NCBI RefSeq assembly: GCF_028583425.1
Contig: NC_072793.1
Location: forward strand, 64,485,028 to 64,549,027
Length of the DNA stretch: 64,000 nt
Direction: 5' to 3'
Origin: Eublepharis macularius
Lineage: Eukaryota > Chordata > Lepidosauria > Squamata > Eublepharidae
Shown here: piece after piece, positions 1-11,460 of the stretch
Layout of the letters: each line of letters starts with the position of its first letter
How positions within the stretch are numbered: position 1 is the stretch's first letter
Position numbers and translations under genes: made by a program
Notes under the pieces: model-generated
The model's input: the letters and a program-made list of their open reading frames with translations, nothing else
What the model was told of the DNA's origin: nothing
The model's database searches: none

Positions 1-1168
1 ACTGTTCTCAGAAGTTTTGTAGAGCAGGAGCCAAGCAGAATTCTTGAGGGAAGGCATTCCACACATCCCGTTCTTTACAATCTCTTTGAGTAATCTCGTT
101 AATGTTTCTTTTTCCATGCTAATGATTCCAGAATGTGCTTTTTATATTTCTGTCCACTTGCCTTTTGGTCACAATCTGTACCTCACATCTCTCCATGGCT
201 GCCTCAGTTCTCCACAGTGTAAAGTGACATATAGGTAATCAGAAATAATGATAGATCAAGATGGGTAGCTGTGTTTGTCTGTCTGTAGTAGTACAATTTG
301 CTACAGACTGGACTCCTGCTCTTTTCTACTGCTACAGAAATAATGAATTATCTATACATTTACATCTACATTGATACTGGGCTACAAGGTAGATACATCA
401 TTGGTTTGGATAAGAAGGAGGTAGGGTAGCAGATTGCAGCATGATAAAAATCAGGGGTCTCTCTACCATCTGAAACAAAAACAATAGAAAAAGGAGTTGT
501 TGTTTTTTTACATTCATTGAGATTCAGACCCCAACATCTAGCACATCTGTTTTCCTTGATATTCAGTCTGTTCTACTTCAGAGTTAAAACATATTTTCAT
601 CTGTTATTACTTAACCAAGCAGCAGTTGTTTTTCAAAACAAACCTCAGCCAATAGCTAGGTTCATTTCATGGTCAGAAGTGTGTCTCTGTAGTTTTATCT
701 CTGCTTGTTTCTTTTTTGAAGTGCATAGGGAAAAACCCACAAATGCTAAACATACAACTGTGTTCCTTTCAGGAATTGAGATTCTGTGGGATTATCTTTT
801 ATAGACAATTAAAGAAAGTGGGCTCTACCATGCTTTTCATTATCTTTGATTGAGATAAAATTATATAAATCCCTAGTCTTTTTACAGTCTTCTGTTCATG
901 GTATAACCCTGCAGTGTATTTTGCTTGTATGAATATAATTTAAAAACATACCCCCCCACACTTAATATCATGCATTGTAACTGAACATAAAAGATAAACC
1001 TTTGTTAACAGATCCTCCTCAAGTGCTTTATATGGGAAGGACTGATATTAAATTAAGGAGAGGTGTGTTAACACAAATCCTGGGTTGGAATATCTCCTCA
1101 AGCTTGTGTAGAAATGAGAGCTTGGGCAAACATAGAAATAGGCTGGCCATTTGCTCACTGGGGATAGA
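1..1168. other. No gene recognised; unique AT-rich sequence
   Basis: I see no coding exon, RNA gene or clear repeat here. The sequence is AT-rich with short T runs and a C run near 952-958. Open frames in it are short and lack recognisable domains. Confidence 0.5.
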
Positions 1169-1323
1169 AGAACCAGTTTGTTGTAGTGGTTAAGAGCAGC
1201 AGGACTCTAATCTGGACAACTGGGTTTAATTCCCACTCCTCTGCTTGAAGCCAGCTGGGTGACCTAGGGTTAGTTACAGCTCTTTCAGAGCTCTCTCAAC
1301 TCCATCCACCTCACAGGGTAATT
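1169..1323 (+). repeat. tRNA-derived SINE, 3'-truncated
   Basis: The sequence has the tRNA-like head of a squamate SINE: a 'tgtagtggttaag' A-box region, then a B-box-like 'gggtttaattccc', then the body phrase on the 'ccagctgggtgacct' theme and 'cacctcacagggt'. The 3' tail is missing; the copy ends abruptly where the L2-like LINE begins near 1324. The same family recurs at 41401 and, complete, on the minus strand at 62150. Confidence 0.75.
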
Positions 1324-2288
1324 GCATGCGTGACCGACACCTGGGTGAGGGAGGGCGAGACAGTCACCTTGGGGGAACTAGCCCCACCAGGTTTCTCGGT
1401 CCTTCACCAGTCCCGGACGGATGGCCAGGGTGGAGGGGTAGCAATAATCATTTGAGAGTCTTTCTCTTTCAGGACACTCCCTGCACCAAAGATCGCTGGC
1501 ATTGATCGTGTTGGCCTGATGTGGGATGCAGAGGAGAGTTTGGCTATCTACTTGGTGTCCTGACTGCCTAGCGCACCAGTAGCTACCCTGTTGAGCTTGT
1601 TAGAGGCGGTATCGGGGTGGGTCTTGGAACATCCTAGACTGTTAGTCTTGGGTGATTTCAGTGTCCATGTTGACGATCCTGCCTCTTCTCAGGCTACGGA
1701 CCTGGTGTCATCCATAGCAGTACTGGAACTCTCCCAATTTGTTTCTGCTCCTACACATCAAGCGGGCCACACGCTTGATTTGATCTTAGGGGTGGGGGTT
1801 CAGGTGAACATAGACGCCATTACAGTGGTGCCACGGTCAGACCACCATGTCCTGAAGGCTCATCTGGGAGTGCCAGCCCCCTCCTGCATAGGCAGTGAGC
1901 TGATTTATGCTTGCCAATGGAGACTTATGGATCCAATTGGTTTCCAGAATGCTCTGCAGGATCCAATGCCCTCTGGCGGCTCGTTGAGTGACTTGGTGGG
2001 AGACTGGCAGGACTGTCTCTCGAAAGCCATTGACAAGATCACTCCCCGTCACCCTCTCTGTCCCCGAGTCAGACAGGCCCCCTGGTATACGGAGGAGCTA
2101 CGTCTTATGAAGTGGGAACTGAGATGGCTAGAGTGAGTGTGGCGACAGACCCGTGGGGAAGAGGCAAGATCATCTTATAGAGCATTTATGAAGGTCTATG
2201 AGGTGGCTGTGAAGGCAACGAAGAGGGAATACTTTGCCACCTCCATAGCATCTGCAAGCTCACGCCCATCAAAATTGTTTCAGGTTGT
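1324..2288 (+). pseudogene. L2-like LINE endonuclease region (broken)
   Basis: The conceptual translation shows the APE-type endonuclease motifs of L2/CR1 LINEs: a TDTW-like start, LGDFSVHVDDP (GDFN-like), then PTHQAGHTLDLI and a PRSDHHVL block (the SDH catalytic histidine motif), followed by linker sequence. An in-frame stop (near 1561-1563) lies before the block that is continuous from 1591, and another stop follows at 2134-2136. The segment ends at the left TSD of the L1 insertion. It would have nicked target DNA for target-primed reverse transcription. It is a dead copy. Confidence 0.8.
2271..2288 (+). repeat. Left TSD of L1 insertion (18 bp)
   Basis: AAAATTGTTTCAGGTTGT is repeated exactly at 3952-3969, bracketing the L1 fragment. 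It is host L2 sequence duplicated at integration. Confidence 0.9.
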
Positions 2289-3951
2289 ATCTTTTTTATC
2301 ATATCTTATCAAAAGATATGATAAAATGGAATAAATTGAACTTGTCATTGATGGGCCGTATATCTGTGGAGAAAATGAATGTATTACCAAGGGTAATGTT
2401 TTTACTGCAAACAATCCCAATTGTTAAAGAGGTGAAACAATTTGATAAGTGGCAAAGGAAACTCCTAAACTTGGGCGGGCAAAAAACCAAAGGTTAAGAT
2501 GAAAGTATTGTGTGATGCAAAAGAAAGAGGTGGTTTGCAAATGCCAAATTTGAGATTATATCATGAAAGCGATTTGTTTGACATGGTTAAGAGATTGGGT
2601 GAACCTATCTAATCGTAAGTTGTTAACTTTGGAAGGGCATAAAAATATTTTTGGTTGGCATGCTTATTTATGGTATGATAAATATAAAATGGATGGTATG
2701 TTTTTACATCATTATATAAGAAAAAATATTTTCTCTGTATGGTGGAAGTATAAAAATTTTTTGGAAGAAAGAAGACCTTTATGGATTGTTCCTGCAGAAG
2801 TTATAAAACCGCATTCAGAATATCAAGGGAAGGAATGGTTAACTTACAAAGACTTGTTGTTAATGCATGGAGATATAGTTAAAATGAAGAAAGAAGAGGA
2901 CTTAACTTTTAAATATGGATGGCTACAACACCGACAAATCAAAGACTTGTATGAGTCAGATAAAAAGAAATTTGTTTTTAGAAGGGAAAATTCAGAAATG
3001 GAAGAACTGTTATTAGGAGATGATAGAAAAATGATTTCGAAATTTTATAAACTATTATTGAAATGGTATACAGAAGATGAAGTGGTTAAGGTTCAAATGG
3101 TGAAATGGGTGCTGAATTTTAATAAAGAGATTACAATGGAATCATGGGAGTATTTATGGAAAAATGCTTTGAAAATATCTACGTGTATTAATTTGAAGGA
3201 GAATTGTTATAAAATGATGTATAGATGGTATTTAACGCCAAAAAAATTGGCAAACATGAATAATGTTATGTCAAATAAGTGTTGGAAATGTCAGGAACAT
3301 GAAGGTTCTTTTTACCATATGTGGTGGACTTGTGATAAGGCAAAACAATTTTGGTCTTCTATATATGTTGAAATATTAAAAGTTTTGAAGTGTAATTTGA
3401 AGAAAAATCCTGAAATGTTTTTGTTAGGACTCAATATGGAAACTGTAAATATGAAGAATAGAACACTATTATGGTACATGATTATAGCTGCAAGACTGCT
3501 GTATGCGCAACATTGGAAGCAAGATAAGATACCAGAAATTGATGAATGGATACAAAAACTTCTGCACATGGTGGAAATGGACAAACTAACTAGAAAGCTA
3601 AAAGAACAAAGTTTAAATGATTTTTTGATGGACTGGAAAAAATTTAAAGACTGTTTGGAAAACAACTGGGATGTAAAGAACCAACTGTGGTCCATGGACA
3701 ACTTTTGACGAGCATTATGTAATTTGTTGAATTTTATATTGACTGTACCTTAGAAGAGTATGAGAAATAATAGAACTAGAGGGAATACTATGTGAACTAA
3801 AGGGTATAAGTGCTGTTGGAGGTCAGAAGGGAGGGGAGGGGAAGGGTGGGTTGGGATGAAATATGTATTTTGTAGAGAAAGAGATATTGTAGAGAAAGAG
3901 ATATTGAAGTGATTATGTTTTTCAACCTATCCAATAAAAATGTTTTTTTTA
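2289..3951 (+). mobile_element. 5'-truncated L1 LINE inserted in the L2-like LINE
   Basis: An L1 3' portion carrying the ORF2 C-terminus and 3'UTR is flanked by an exact 18-bp target-site duplication. The 3' end reads 'ccaataaaaatgtttt', a form also seen at the end of the second L1 (56885-58849). A short palindrome (atcatatctt...aagatatgat, 2298-2322) sits at the truncated 5' junction and may record an end-joining event during insertion. Confidence 0.9.
2310..3708 (+). pseudogene. L1 ORF2 C-terminal region
   Basis: The translation begins with an RT-thumb-type stretch (LMGRISVEKMNVLPRVMF). Two frameshifts, near 2478 and near 2565, lead into a long open block from 2563 to 3708. That block contains the L1 C-terminal cysteine segment (CWKCQEHEGSFYHMWWTC), the putative nucleic-acid-binding domain at the end of L1 ORF2p. 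The paralogous copy at 57557-58840 reads through both frameshift points without interruption, which supports placing the lesions there. The endonuclease and most of the RT are absent through 5' truncation. Confidence 0.85.
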
Positions 3952-3969
3952 AAAATTGTTTCAGGTTGT
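3952..3969 (+). repeat. Right TSD of L1 insertion
   Basis: An exact 18-bp copy of 2271-2288. Immediately afterwards the L2-like sequence resumes. Confidence 0.9.
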
Positions 3970-3997
3970 TCGGTCCTTGGTCTCCCTCTCTCAGGGA

Positions 3998-4721
3998 TAG
4001 GGTTGCCAGGTCCCTCAAGTCTCCCAGAGGGAGACTGGGATGCTAGCTCCTACCTTGCTGGGGCTTTTCTTTGCGCACGCACTCCCGGTGTGCATGATGA
4101 CATCACTTTAGGAGTGACGTCATCACGCAGTGAGGTCATCATGAGCACCGGGGAGGGCAGAGAGAGCAGGTAGATCTCTCTGTCTCTCTCTTGCCTCCAC
4201 TGCTGCCACGCCCCTTGTCCCTGCCGGTGCGGGCAGCACAGGAGCAGTGGCGGCGGCGGCGAGAGAGCAAGCTGCTGTGGCCACGGCCTGCTCTCTCTCT
4301 CTCACCGCAGCTGCCCCTGTGCTGCCCGCGCCAGCACGGACAAGGGGCACAGTGGTGGCAGCGGCAAGAGAGCAGGCCGTGGCCACCGCAGCTCGCTCTC
4401 TTGCCGCCGCCGCTGCCACCATGGCCCTTGTCCTTGCCAGAGCCGGCTGCAGAGGGGTGGCGGTGGCCGTGGCGAGAGAGCACGCTGCGGCGGCAGCAGT
4501 GGCACCAGTGAGAGCGGTGTGCTCTTGCAACCGCTGCCTGCTTTCTCTCTGCCACCGCCTGCTCTTGTGGTGCGGGAGCACGCCCCGCATCCAGGGGTGC
4601 GCTGCACCACCCGGGGAGGTGGCGCCCCAGGGAGCATGCCCCCCCCACTGGCCAGGGAAGCAGGGACGGGGAAGGGAGGGTGGGATCGGGAGATCCCCTG
4701 CCCCAAGTGAGGGGGACCCTA
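3998..4721 (+). mobile_element. hAT-type MITE (TAGGGTTGCCA family), copy 1
   Basis: The left end is TAGGGTTGCCAGGT; the right end is a degraded inverted copy ending in 'accctа'-type sequence. The flanks carry the exact 8-bp duplication CTCAGGGA (3990-3997 and 4722-4729), the hAT signature. The interior is GC-rich, with imperfect direct and inverted repeats around 4200-4560, and a CRE-type site TGACGTCA at 4115-4122. No transposase is encoded. Any long open frame that crosses from here into the L2 reverse transcriptase is an artefact of the nested insertion. Confidence 0.85.
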
Positions 4722-4729
4722 CTCAGGGA

Positions 4730-6388
4730 GACTGCCAAAATAGAAATTTGGCTATTCGCTGTGAGGCTTTTGGGAGCTTTTTTGCAGATAAAATCTTGTC
4801 TTTCTGCCGCGATCTGACAGCCATGGTTGATACAGTAAGGGAACTGGAGGCCCCTTGGCCGTCTCCTGGTTCAACCTTAGATCACTCCAGTCTGGTCTCC
4901 CAGGATGAGGTGGACAGGATCCTGCAGCTGGATAGGCTCATGACATGCTCCCTGGACCCTTGCCTGTCATGGCTGGTGAAAGCCAGCGTCGATAGGTTGG
5001 GGGCCCAACTGGAGGATATTATTAATACATCATTAAGCTCTGGGGGTTTTCCCGGGGCATTGAAGGAAGCCATGGTGAGGCCTCTTTTTAAAAAGCCATC
5101 TTTGGACCCCGCCAACTCGTCCAGTTACTGCCCAGTATCAAACCTCCAGTTCCTGGGAAAGGTGATTGAGCTGGTGGTGGTCGAGCAGCTGCAGGTTTTC
5201 CTGGAAGAGACTTCTCTCCTGGACCCATACCAGTCCAGCTTCCATCCAGTCCACGGGATGGACACAGTGTTGGTCGCCCTCACGGATGATCTCCACAGAC
5301 ACCTGGATCGAGGCGGGTCAGTGCTGCTGATATTGCTAGATCTCTCAGCGGTGTTCAACATGGTTGACCATGAGTTGTTGGCCCACTGCCTCACCGATGT
5401 GGGGATTCGAGGGACAGCCTTGCAGTGGCTTGTCTCCTTTCTCCACAGTCGGGGACAGAGGGTAGTGCTGGGGGAGAGAGTGTCCGTGCACCAGCCATTG
5501 GTGTGCGGCATCCCGCAGGGGGCAATACTCTCTCCCCTGTTGTTCAACCTTTATATGCACCCCCTTGCCCAGTTGGTATGGAGTTTCAGACTGGGTTGTC
5601 ACCAGTAAGCAGATGACACCCAGTTATATCTGTTGATGGGCGGCCAACCTGAATTGGCCCTGTTGAGAGCCTTGGAAGCGGTATCTGGTTGGGTGAAGCA
5701 GAGCAGACTGAAACTGAACCCTGTGAAGACGGAGGTCCTGTATTTGGGCCATGGGCTGCAGGATATGGAGATTTGTCTTCTGGCCTTTGAGGGGGCCCTG
5801 TTGGTGCCTGTCTTGTCAGTCAGAAGTCTTGGCGTGATCCTGGATTCCTCCTTGTCTATGGAGGTTCAGGTCACGTCTGCGGCCCAGACTGCTTTTTTCC
5901 AACTACGGCAGGCTAGGCAACTTGGCCCCTATCTTTCAGTCCAGGACCTAACCACAGTGATCCATGCAACGGTCACCTCTAGGCTAGATTACTGTAACTC
6001 CCTCTATGCAGGGCTACCCTTGGGTCTGACCTGGAAACTACAGCGGGTCCAGAATGCTGCTGCTCAGGTCCTGATGGACGTTCCATTCAGGTCACATATT
6101 ACACCAGTTTTGCAGCAGCTTCACTGGCTTCCCGTGGAGTTCCAGGTCCATTTCAAGGTGTTGGTGTTGATCTTTAAAGCCCTAAAAGGACTGAGACTAG
6201 CATACCTGAGGGACCATCTCTCCCCGTATGTACCCTGGAGAGCACTTCATTCAGCAGATAAGAACTTGCTGGTGATCCCTGGCCCCAGGGAAGCTCATTT
6301 GGCCTCAATCAGGGCCAAGGCTCACCAAGATCTGGTATCATTTCGGTGGGCCTGCAAGACGGAGATGTTCCGCCGGGCATATGGTTGA
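4730..6388 (+). pseudogene. L2-like LINE reverse transcriptase, stop in YADD
   Basis: After a pre-RT block (FFADKI), the RT core shows VRPLFKKPSLDP, the PVSNLQFLGKVIE block, LLDLSAVFNMVDHE (motif A) and GIPQGAILSPLLFNLY (motif B). The tyrosine of the YADD motif is replaced by TAA at 5606-5608, followed in frame by ADDTQLY. The C-terminal region then runs to 6388 with RLKLNPVKTEVLYLG, TSRLDYCNSLYAGLP, LQRVQNAAAQVL and LHWLPVEFQVHFKVL, typical of L2/CR1 LINEs. A stop in the catalytic motif shows the copy is dead. Confidence 0.9.
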
Positions 6389-6640
6389 GGCCAGTATTTG
6401 GACCATCATTGAGCCTCCCGTCTCCTTCTCCTATCCAATGACATCTCGTCCATCCGGGTGTCTCCCTCTTTGTATTTGAGGGTAGGAATGTGCAATAGGC
6501 CATCTGAGTTATGATTTTATGATATGATTTTAATTGTTTTTATGTAATTATGTATTTTATTAATGTTGTACCCCGTCCTGAGCCCGCTTGTGGGGAGGGT
6601 GGGCTAAATACCAAATAAAGTAAAGTAAGATAATAATAAC

Positions 6641-6725
6641 ACACTTTGTAAACTGCTGTGTGTGTGGCACTGAGTTGTCCTGAAGGGAGGTATATAAATT
6701 GAATGTTGTTGTTGTTATAATAATA
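6641..6725 (+). repeat. SINE 3'-tail fragment
   Basis: The stretch 'ctttgtaaactgctgtg' through 'gaagggaggtatataaat' and 'gaatgttgttgttgttat' matches the tail of the SINE family seen complete at 41401-41647 and 62150-62395 (minus). The head is missing. It abuts the 3' end of the L2-like LINE. Confidence 0.7.
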
Positions 6726-9399
6726 TCTCCCACCCCCAGCTCCCATTGCCTGCTGGCACTTTAGTGACTGGCAGAAGACAAAAAAATTCAAATCACCACT
6801 GCGAGATGGCATTACTTCACTTCTGGGAAAACCCAGGTGTGACATCACATCTGTCAACGCAAACTCTCTAACTCTTAAAAAGTTTGGTATAGCTATGCAA
6901 TCAATTTTTCTCATGTACTAGAGCACATAGAAAATTAAGATATTTTAATTCATTTTCCCATCTAACAAAAAATGCCTGCAACCAACTATAATAATGCAAA
7001 TAACTATAATTTATTAAGAATTTAAGACTGTTTCTAAAGCAATTCATGTTAACATACAATTCAAGTGAAATCCTAAGCAAAGTTACTCCAGTCTAAGACC
7101 ACTGAAATTAATGGGGTTAGGCTGGAGTAACCCTGCCTAGGATTTCACCGTTAATACCCTATGATTTAACCTTGTGATCCATGACCATCTGGGATCCAGG
7201 CATTGTTGTACCGTTGAATTCTTTGCCAAGTTAAGCTTTTAAGCTACCAAATAAATGTAATATTCATTTGGGAAGGCCACAACATGATTACTACTACAGC
7301 TTGAAGAAATCACAAGTATGCCCGCTGTTAATCTGATGATCTCCTTAGAAAAGCCAAAATGGATTCTGGTGACTGCCTGCATTTTGTCACTTCATAAAAT
7401 GGTCCGTTCAAGGGTGTGTCTGGTTGGTGCAGACAGAGCACAACAGCAAGATTCCCAGCATGGTCCCCTTGTGATATTGTTAGTATCTAACTATGCTCGT
7501 CATATTGATGATGCAGCACTAAAGCTGCTATAGGAAAACTCTGTGTTTGCACACGTACCTTTTCAGGGAAGGAAGTTGACCCAGACGGATAATGGGGCTG
7601 TGCCTGTTCCATCCTTATGCTTATGAAGGGGAGCCAAGCTCTTAACACCTGTGTAGCCTTTTCTTTCATCAGCTAAGAACTGCACTAAGAAGATTTCCCT
7701 GTGGTTCTGCATAGGAAGTTACATAGTCTACTGGTTAAGAAAATGAATTGTGATTCAGGAGGCCCTCCAGTTTTACTCTACCATAAACTCACTTATGTAG
7801 GTTGTCTTAGGCAAACCATTGTCTCACACCTGCAGATCCCCCATCTTCAATGAAGAGATCTTAGAGGGCTATTGGAATGATTACAAGATAATGCCTGTGA
7901 AGTGCTTCAAACACTGAAAGTGTTACAAATATTAAGCAAGTCCAAATCTGCCTTATGCTTCTCACACAGGATGCCGTAAACGACTAAGCCATAACTGCTT
8001 TAGACAGGGATCAAATAAGGCTTTAATGCTTTTAATTCTGTACTTCTGAAGAACAGATTTGAGGCAACTTCTAAGGAAATCAAAATTAGATCTCACTGAC
8101 TCCTCTGGTATAAGTAGTTGCCTGAAAACAATACACCACCACTGTTATACATGATGCTCAAAGAGACATTGGCAAGAAATATGCTAACATAACACTGTTC
8201 TTCTATGCAGTATGCTGTAAACCACCTTGAGCATTAAACATCATAGAGAGGCAGTATATAAGTTAAATAAATAAATACTATACCCAAGCCAATAGACGGA
8301 ATATACTGTGAAAGCTTTACACTCATATTTCTTAGTTATGTCAGAGATACAGAATAGAAAAGGAAACAAATAGAAGAAAAAGAACAAGAGAATTTTTGAT
8401 GAAATACTGTGCTAAGATACAAGAATTTTTCATTTACCGCGAGTTAAAAGTTGCCAGCTCACCTCACATTTTCATTTGTCTAAAGTAATAATATTTGTAC
8501 TCCAGAGATTATTTTCCTCATACCTCTGATTTGGAGAAAATGAATCCGAATTTCCCTCTGGAAGTTCTGTACATATGAAGCTCATATGTTCAAAAAGAGT
8601 TACTGTAAAACTCACCAGATTCGCTTAGTATTCCTGTTGCCTTATAACAAAAAAGTTAATCCATTCTACTATGGCTACTAGGAATCAGTAACTTAAAGGA
8701 GATAAAAGTAGCAAAGCAAGAAATCTCTGCCTACTTTTAGCTTAACCATACTATTGAATTATTATTAACATTATTCTTCTTAACAGCTACTCTTAGTATG
8801 GAGAGCTACAATTCTGACTGGCCAAGTTTTTAGAAGGCAAGATATAATTGTAATATGTTTCCCCCTCTAATTTTTCTTTATTGCATTTTCAGTAGATGAT
8901 CTATGAAGCTGGCTGTGTATTAGCGATGCCAATTGGGTTATCCCATCATTATGGTTCTTCTGCACACAATTACAAAAGGGCCCTGACTCCAGGTCCACCG
9001 GAAAACCATTTTAATATCATTTCCCACAAATATGATATTGAGGGAAAGAAGAATTTCCTAACTACACATGTAACATTCAGGTGGTCAGGTTTGGGTGTAT
9101 ATGTATCAGATCTTAGCTATCAACAACTGACTATCTCCATTCACACAAAATATTATTTGCACTGCCCACTACAGCAACAACAGGAAGTTTCAGAGACAAT
9201 ATTTTACAGGATCAGTTGCTTTGTGTGGAGACAGCTCTGGAGACTGACCTGACAGCACTCTTGAAATATCAAGTTATTAAAAAATCTATCTTTGGCAAGG
9301 GAAGTAGAAGATGAGTGCCTAGATAGAGAGCGAGACTTTAAAGCACCAGAAAATTCCAGAGGAGAAACCTCTATATGAAAGTCTGTGGCCGTCAAAAGA
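6726..9399. other. No gene recognised
   Basis: No exon or RNA gene is supportable. A weak LINE-like 3' tail (about 8205-8275: 'ctgtaaaccaccttgagc', then 'ggcagtatataagttaaa') is the only repeat signal I see. Confidence 0.45.
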
Positions 9400-9465
9400 A
9401 CAAAACGTCTTGTAGCACTTTATATTTGCTGTGGCATCAGCCCACTTCTTTAGAGGCATCTAATT
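9400..9465 (-). repeat. Degenerate Penelope-like 3' fragment (possible)
   Basis: On the minus strand the sequence resembles the widespread reptile repeat with a 'ctgatgaagtgggctgtagc'-type core, here decayed. Read with the copy at 10841-10915 it suggests a hammerhead-like Penelope-type tail. The call rests on a short, diverged stretch. Confidence 0.35.
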
Positions 9466-9792
9466 CGAGGCGGAACTACAGGAGACTGGATATCTGTGAC
9501 TGGAATTCCCGAGGAATTACTTGGGCCAACAAAGCAGCTACCCTTCCTCAACCCAATATGGACTGGGGCTTCAGCCCTGGGAAAGGGAACTTAACATACC
9601 CTGTGCTGTTTCCCTGATCAAAAAGGGCTCTCTTCTTTTGCTTTAAACCAAAGAAGGGAGAAGAGACAGGTACAACATGAATACTTGTCTTTTTTCCCTA
9701 CCAGAGATTAAAGTGGGGCAGGGGGGGAGTAACAAGGAAAATGATACAACAGAAGGACTTAATCCACGTTTCCCCAGTGTCATGGTCTTGAT

Positions 9793-10517
9793 TAGACATG
9801 AGCATGAACCGCATTACGAATGCAAAAAACCCACAAACCGCCCGATCATCCGTTCATGATCCGGCAGTTCGTGAGAGTCCAAGTCCAACAAACCAGCATT
9901 CGTAAGAAGCCCAGTTCGTTGCATATGTCAGTGGTTTGTGAAGCCAGACAGTCAGGCACCATCAATCAATTCCCTTGAAAACGGAGCCGGGGGAATGCCT
10001 GAACTCTGTCTGCACTCCTTCTGTCGCCCTGGAAACCCGAATGGAAGCCCAGCTTACCTTGATCGGCAGGTCTTCTTTCCAACCACGGAGCTGCAAAGTG
10101 GTTACAACTTGAGAGAAGACACCTGGGGAAGGGGGAGGGAGGGGGTGTTCTGTAGCCATGGACACTTCAATCTCATCCCTGCAAACCCTGATAGGCAGCT
10201 CTGACGGCCAACCACAGACCTCCTGTGTTGGTCTATTGAGTGGGAGTTTCCTGGGGGCCTCGGATTGGAGAGGGTATAACTCCAAGATCCCTATTACAAT
10301 CTTGACCAAACTTGGGTGCTGGCTGGAGGAGAGCCTGCTAAACACTCCCCGTGAATATGGGCTCCCTAAGTCCAACGGGGGCTGTTCTGAACCCCACAAA
10401 CCACGAACCAGTTCATCAGCGGGAAAAGTTCATCACGGTTCGTTAGTTCGGGTTCATTGGGGGCACCGAACCATGAACCACGGATTCATTAATTTTTTTG
10501 GTTCGTGCCCATGTCTA
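9793..10517 (+). mobile_element. hAT-type MITE with TAGACATG ends
   Basis: Terminal inverted repeats of about 18 bp (TAGACATGAGCATGAACC left; the inverted right end reads TAGACATGGGCACGAACC, two mismatches) are flanked by an exact 8-bp duplication GTCTTGAT at 9785-9792 and 10518-10525. The 725-bp interior holds several 'gttcgt/acgaac' motifs near both ends and no transposase. The TSD length places it in the hAT superfamily. Confidence 0.88.
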
Positions 10518-10840
10518 GTCTTGATCCATATCAGGTACTTCCCTGTCCATGCCAAATAACACACTGTTCCTTCTAGTCACGTGTGATATGGCCCCAAATG
10601 GGCTTTAGGTCACACAAGCTTATGCCTGCATAAATATATTGGTCTGTAAAGAGCCACAGACATTTCCTTGCTATTTTAGCATAATTAGTCTGTTATAGCA
10701 AAGTGAAAGAGAAATCAGGTGATACTGAGTTGTGGGAGGCTGGATCCTATGACCTTTCATCATTAATTAAGTGCATCAACCACATTCATTCCAGTGATTT
10801 GGTTTATAAATGTTCATGTAAAAATTCCAATTAATATTAT

Positions 10841-10915
10841 GCATCTGAAGAAGTGAGGCCCGACTCATGACAGCTTTTGCTGGAATAAACTTGGTTAGCA
10901 TCAAAGGTGCCATTT
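10841..10915 (+). repeat. Penelope-like tail with degenerate hammerhead core
   Basis: The run CTGAAGA (10845-10851) is followed by a short stem (agtgagg...actcat) and then GACA in the position expected for GAAA, then 'ggaataaacttggttagc' and 'aaggtgcca'. This is the layout of hammerhead-type motifs reported in Penelope-like retroelements, with one core base changed. Confidence 0.45.
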
Positions 10916-11460
10916 TACAATTGGCACTTTCAAGCCTTCTTTGTATCAGCCAGCTGCAAGAGTTTTTCCTACTTTGCTGTTTACATTCCAGATTGTTTCC
11001 TTCCTCCCCAGCTCAAGCTGGCAGGGCTAGCTATTAGCCACCATCTGTCAAAGACCATTAAACAAACTATACAAAAGCCTGAGAGTCAGTCCACTTCCCT
11101 TGACACAACAAGATAGCATTTCCATCACAATATATTTCCAATCGATGTGAAAACACCCAGAAGCCTGCAAGTTCTGAATTACCTTCTCACTTCTTAATCT
11201 CTTTAAAGAATCTGGAGTGCTGGACAAAGGAATTTGACCGAACTTTATTTACTTGATATTGCTTTTAAGTTGCTTGTTTGAGAACAAAGACAAAGAGCAC
11301 TTGTTGGACTACTATAGGGGAAAGTGGTAAAAAAACCCACACTAAAAAGAGCATAGTCTTTTAATGTGTGCAGCAGACAAAAGTCAGAGATATTGATACG
11401 AAAAACAATGGTATTTATCACTATGTTTGACAGACTGTAAGAGAAATATTGAGTCTGTGA

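Larger units (their letters stand above)
1324..6640 (+). mobile_element. L2-like LINE, nested-interrupted and inactive
   Basis: This non-LTR retrotransposon consists of an APE-type endonuclease segment (1324-2288), a few codons (3970-3997) and the reverse transcriptase plus C-terminus (4730-6388), then a 3'UTR ending near 'taccaaataaagtaaagtaaga'. It is 5'-truncated. It was hit by two later insertions: a 5'-truncated L1 (2289-3951, 18-bp TSD) and a hAT MITE (3998-4721, 8-bp TSD). Removing both brings the L2 sequence back into register. The clade call (L2 rather than CR1 or a relative) rests on the style of the endonuclease and RT motifs and is moderately sure. Confidence 0.85.

Noticed and set aside
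4247..5608. A 453-codon open frame that looks like one gene
   Set aside because: Its first part is GC-rich MITE sequence read in an arbitrary frame, and its second part is L2-like RT. An exact 8-bp TSD lies at the junction.
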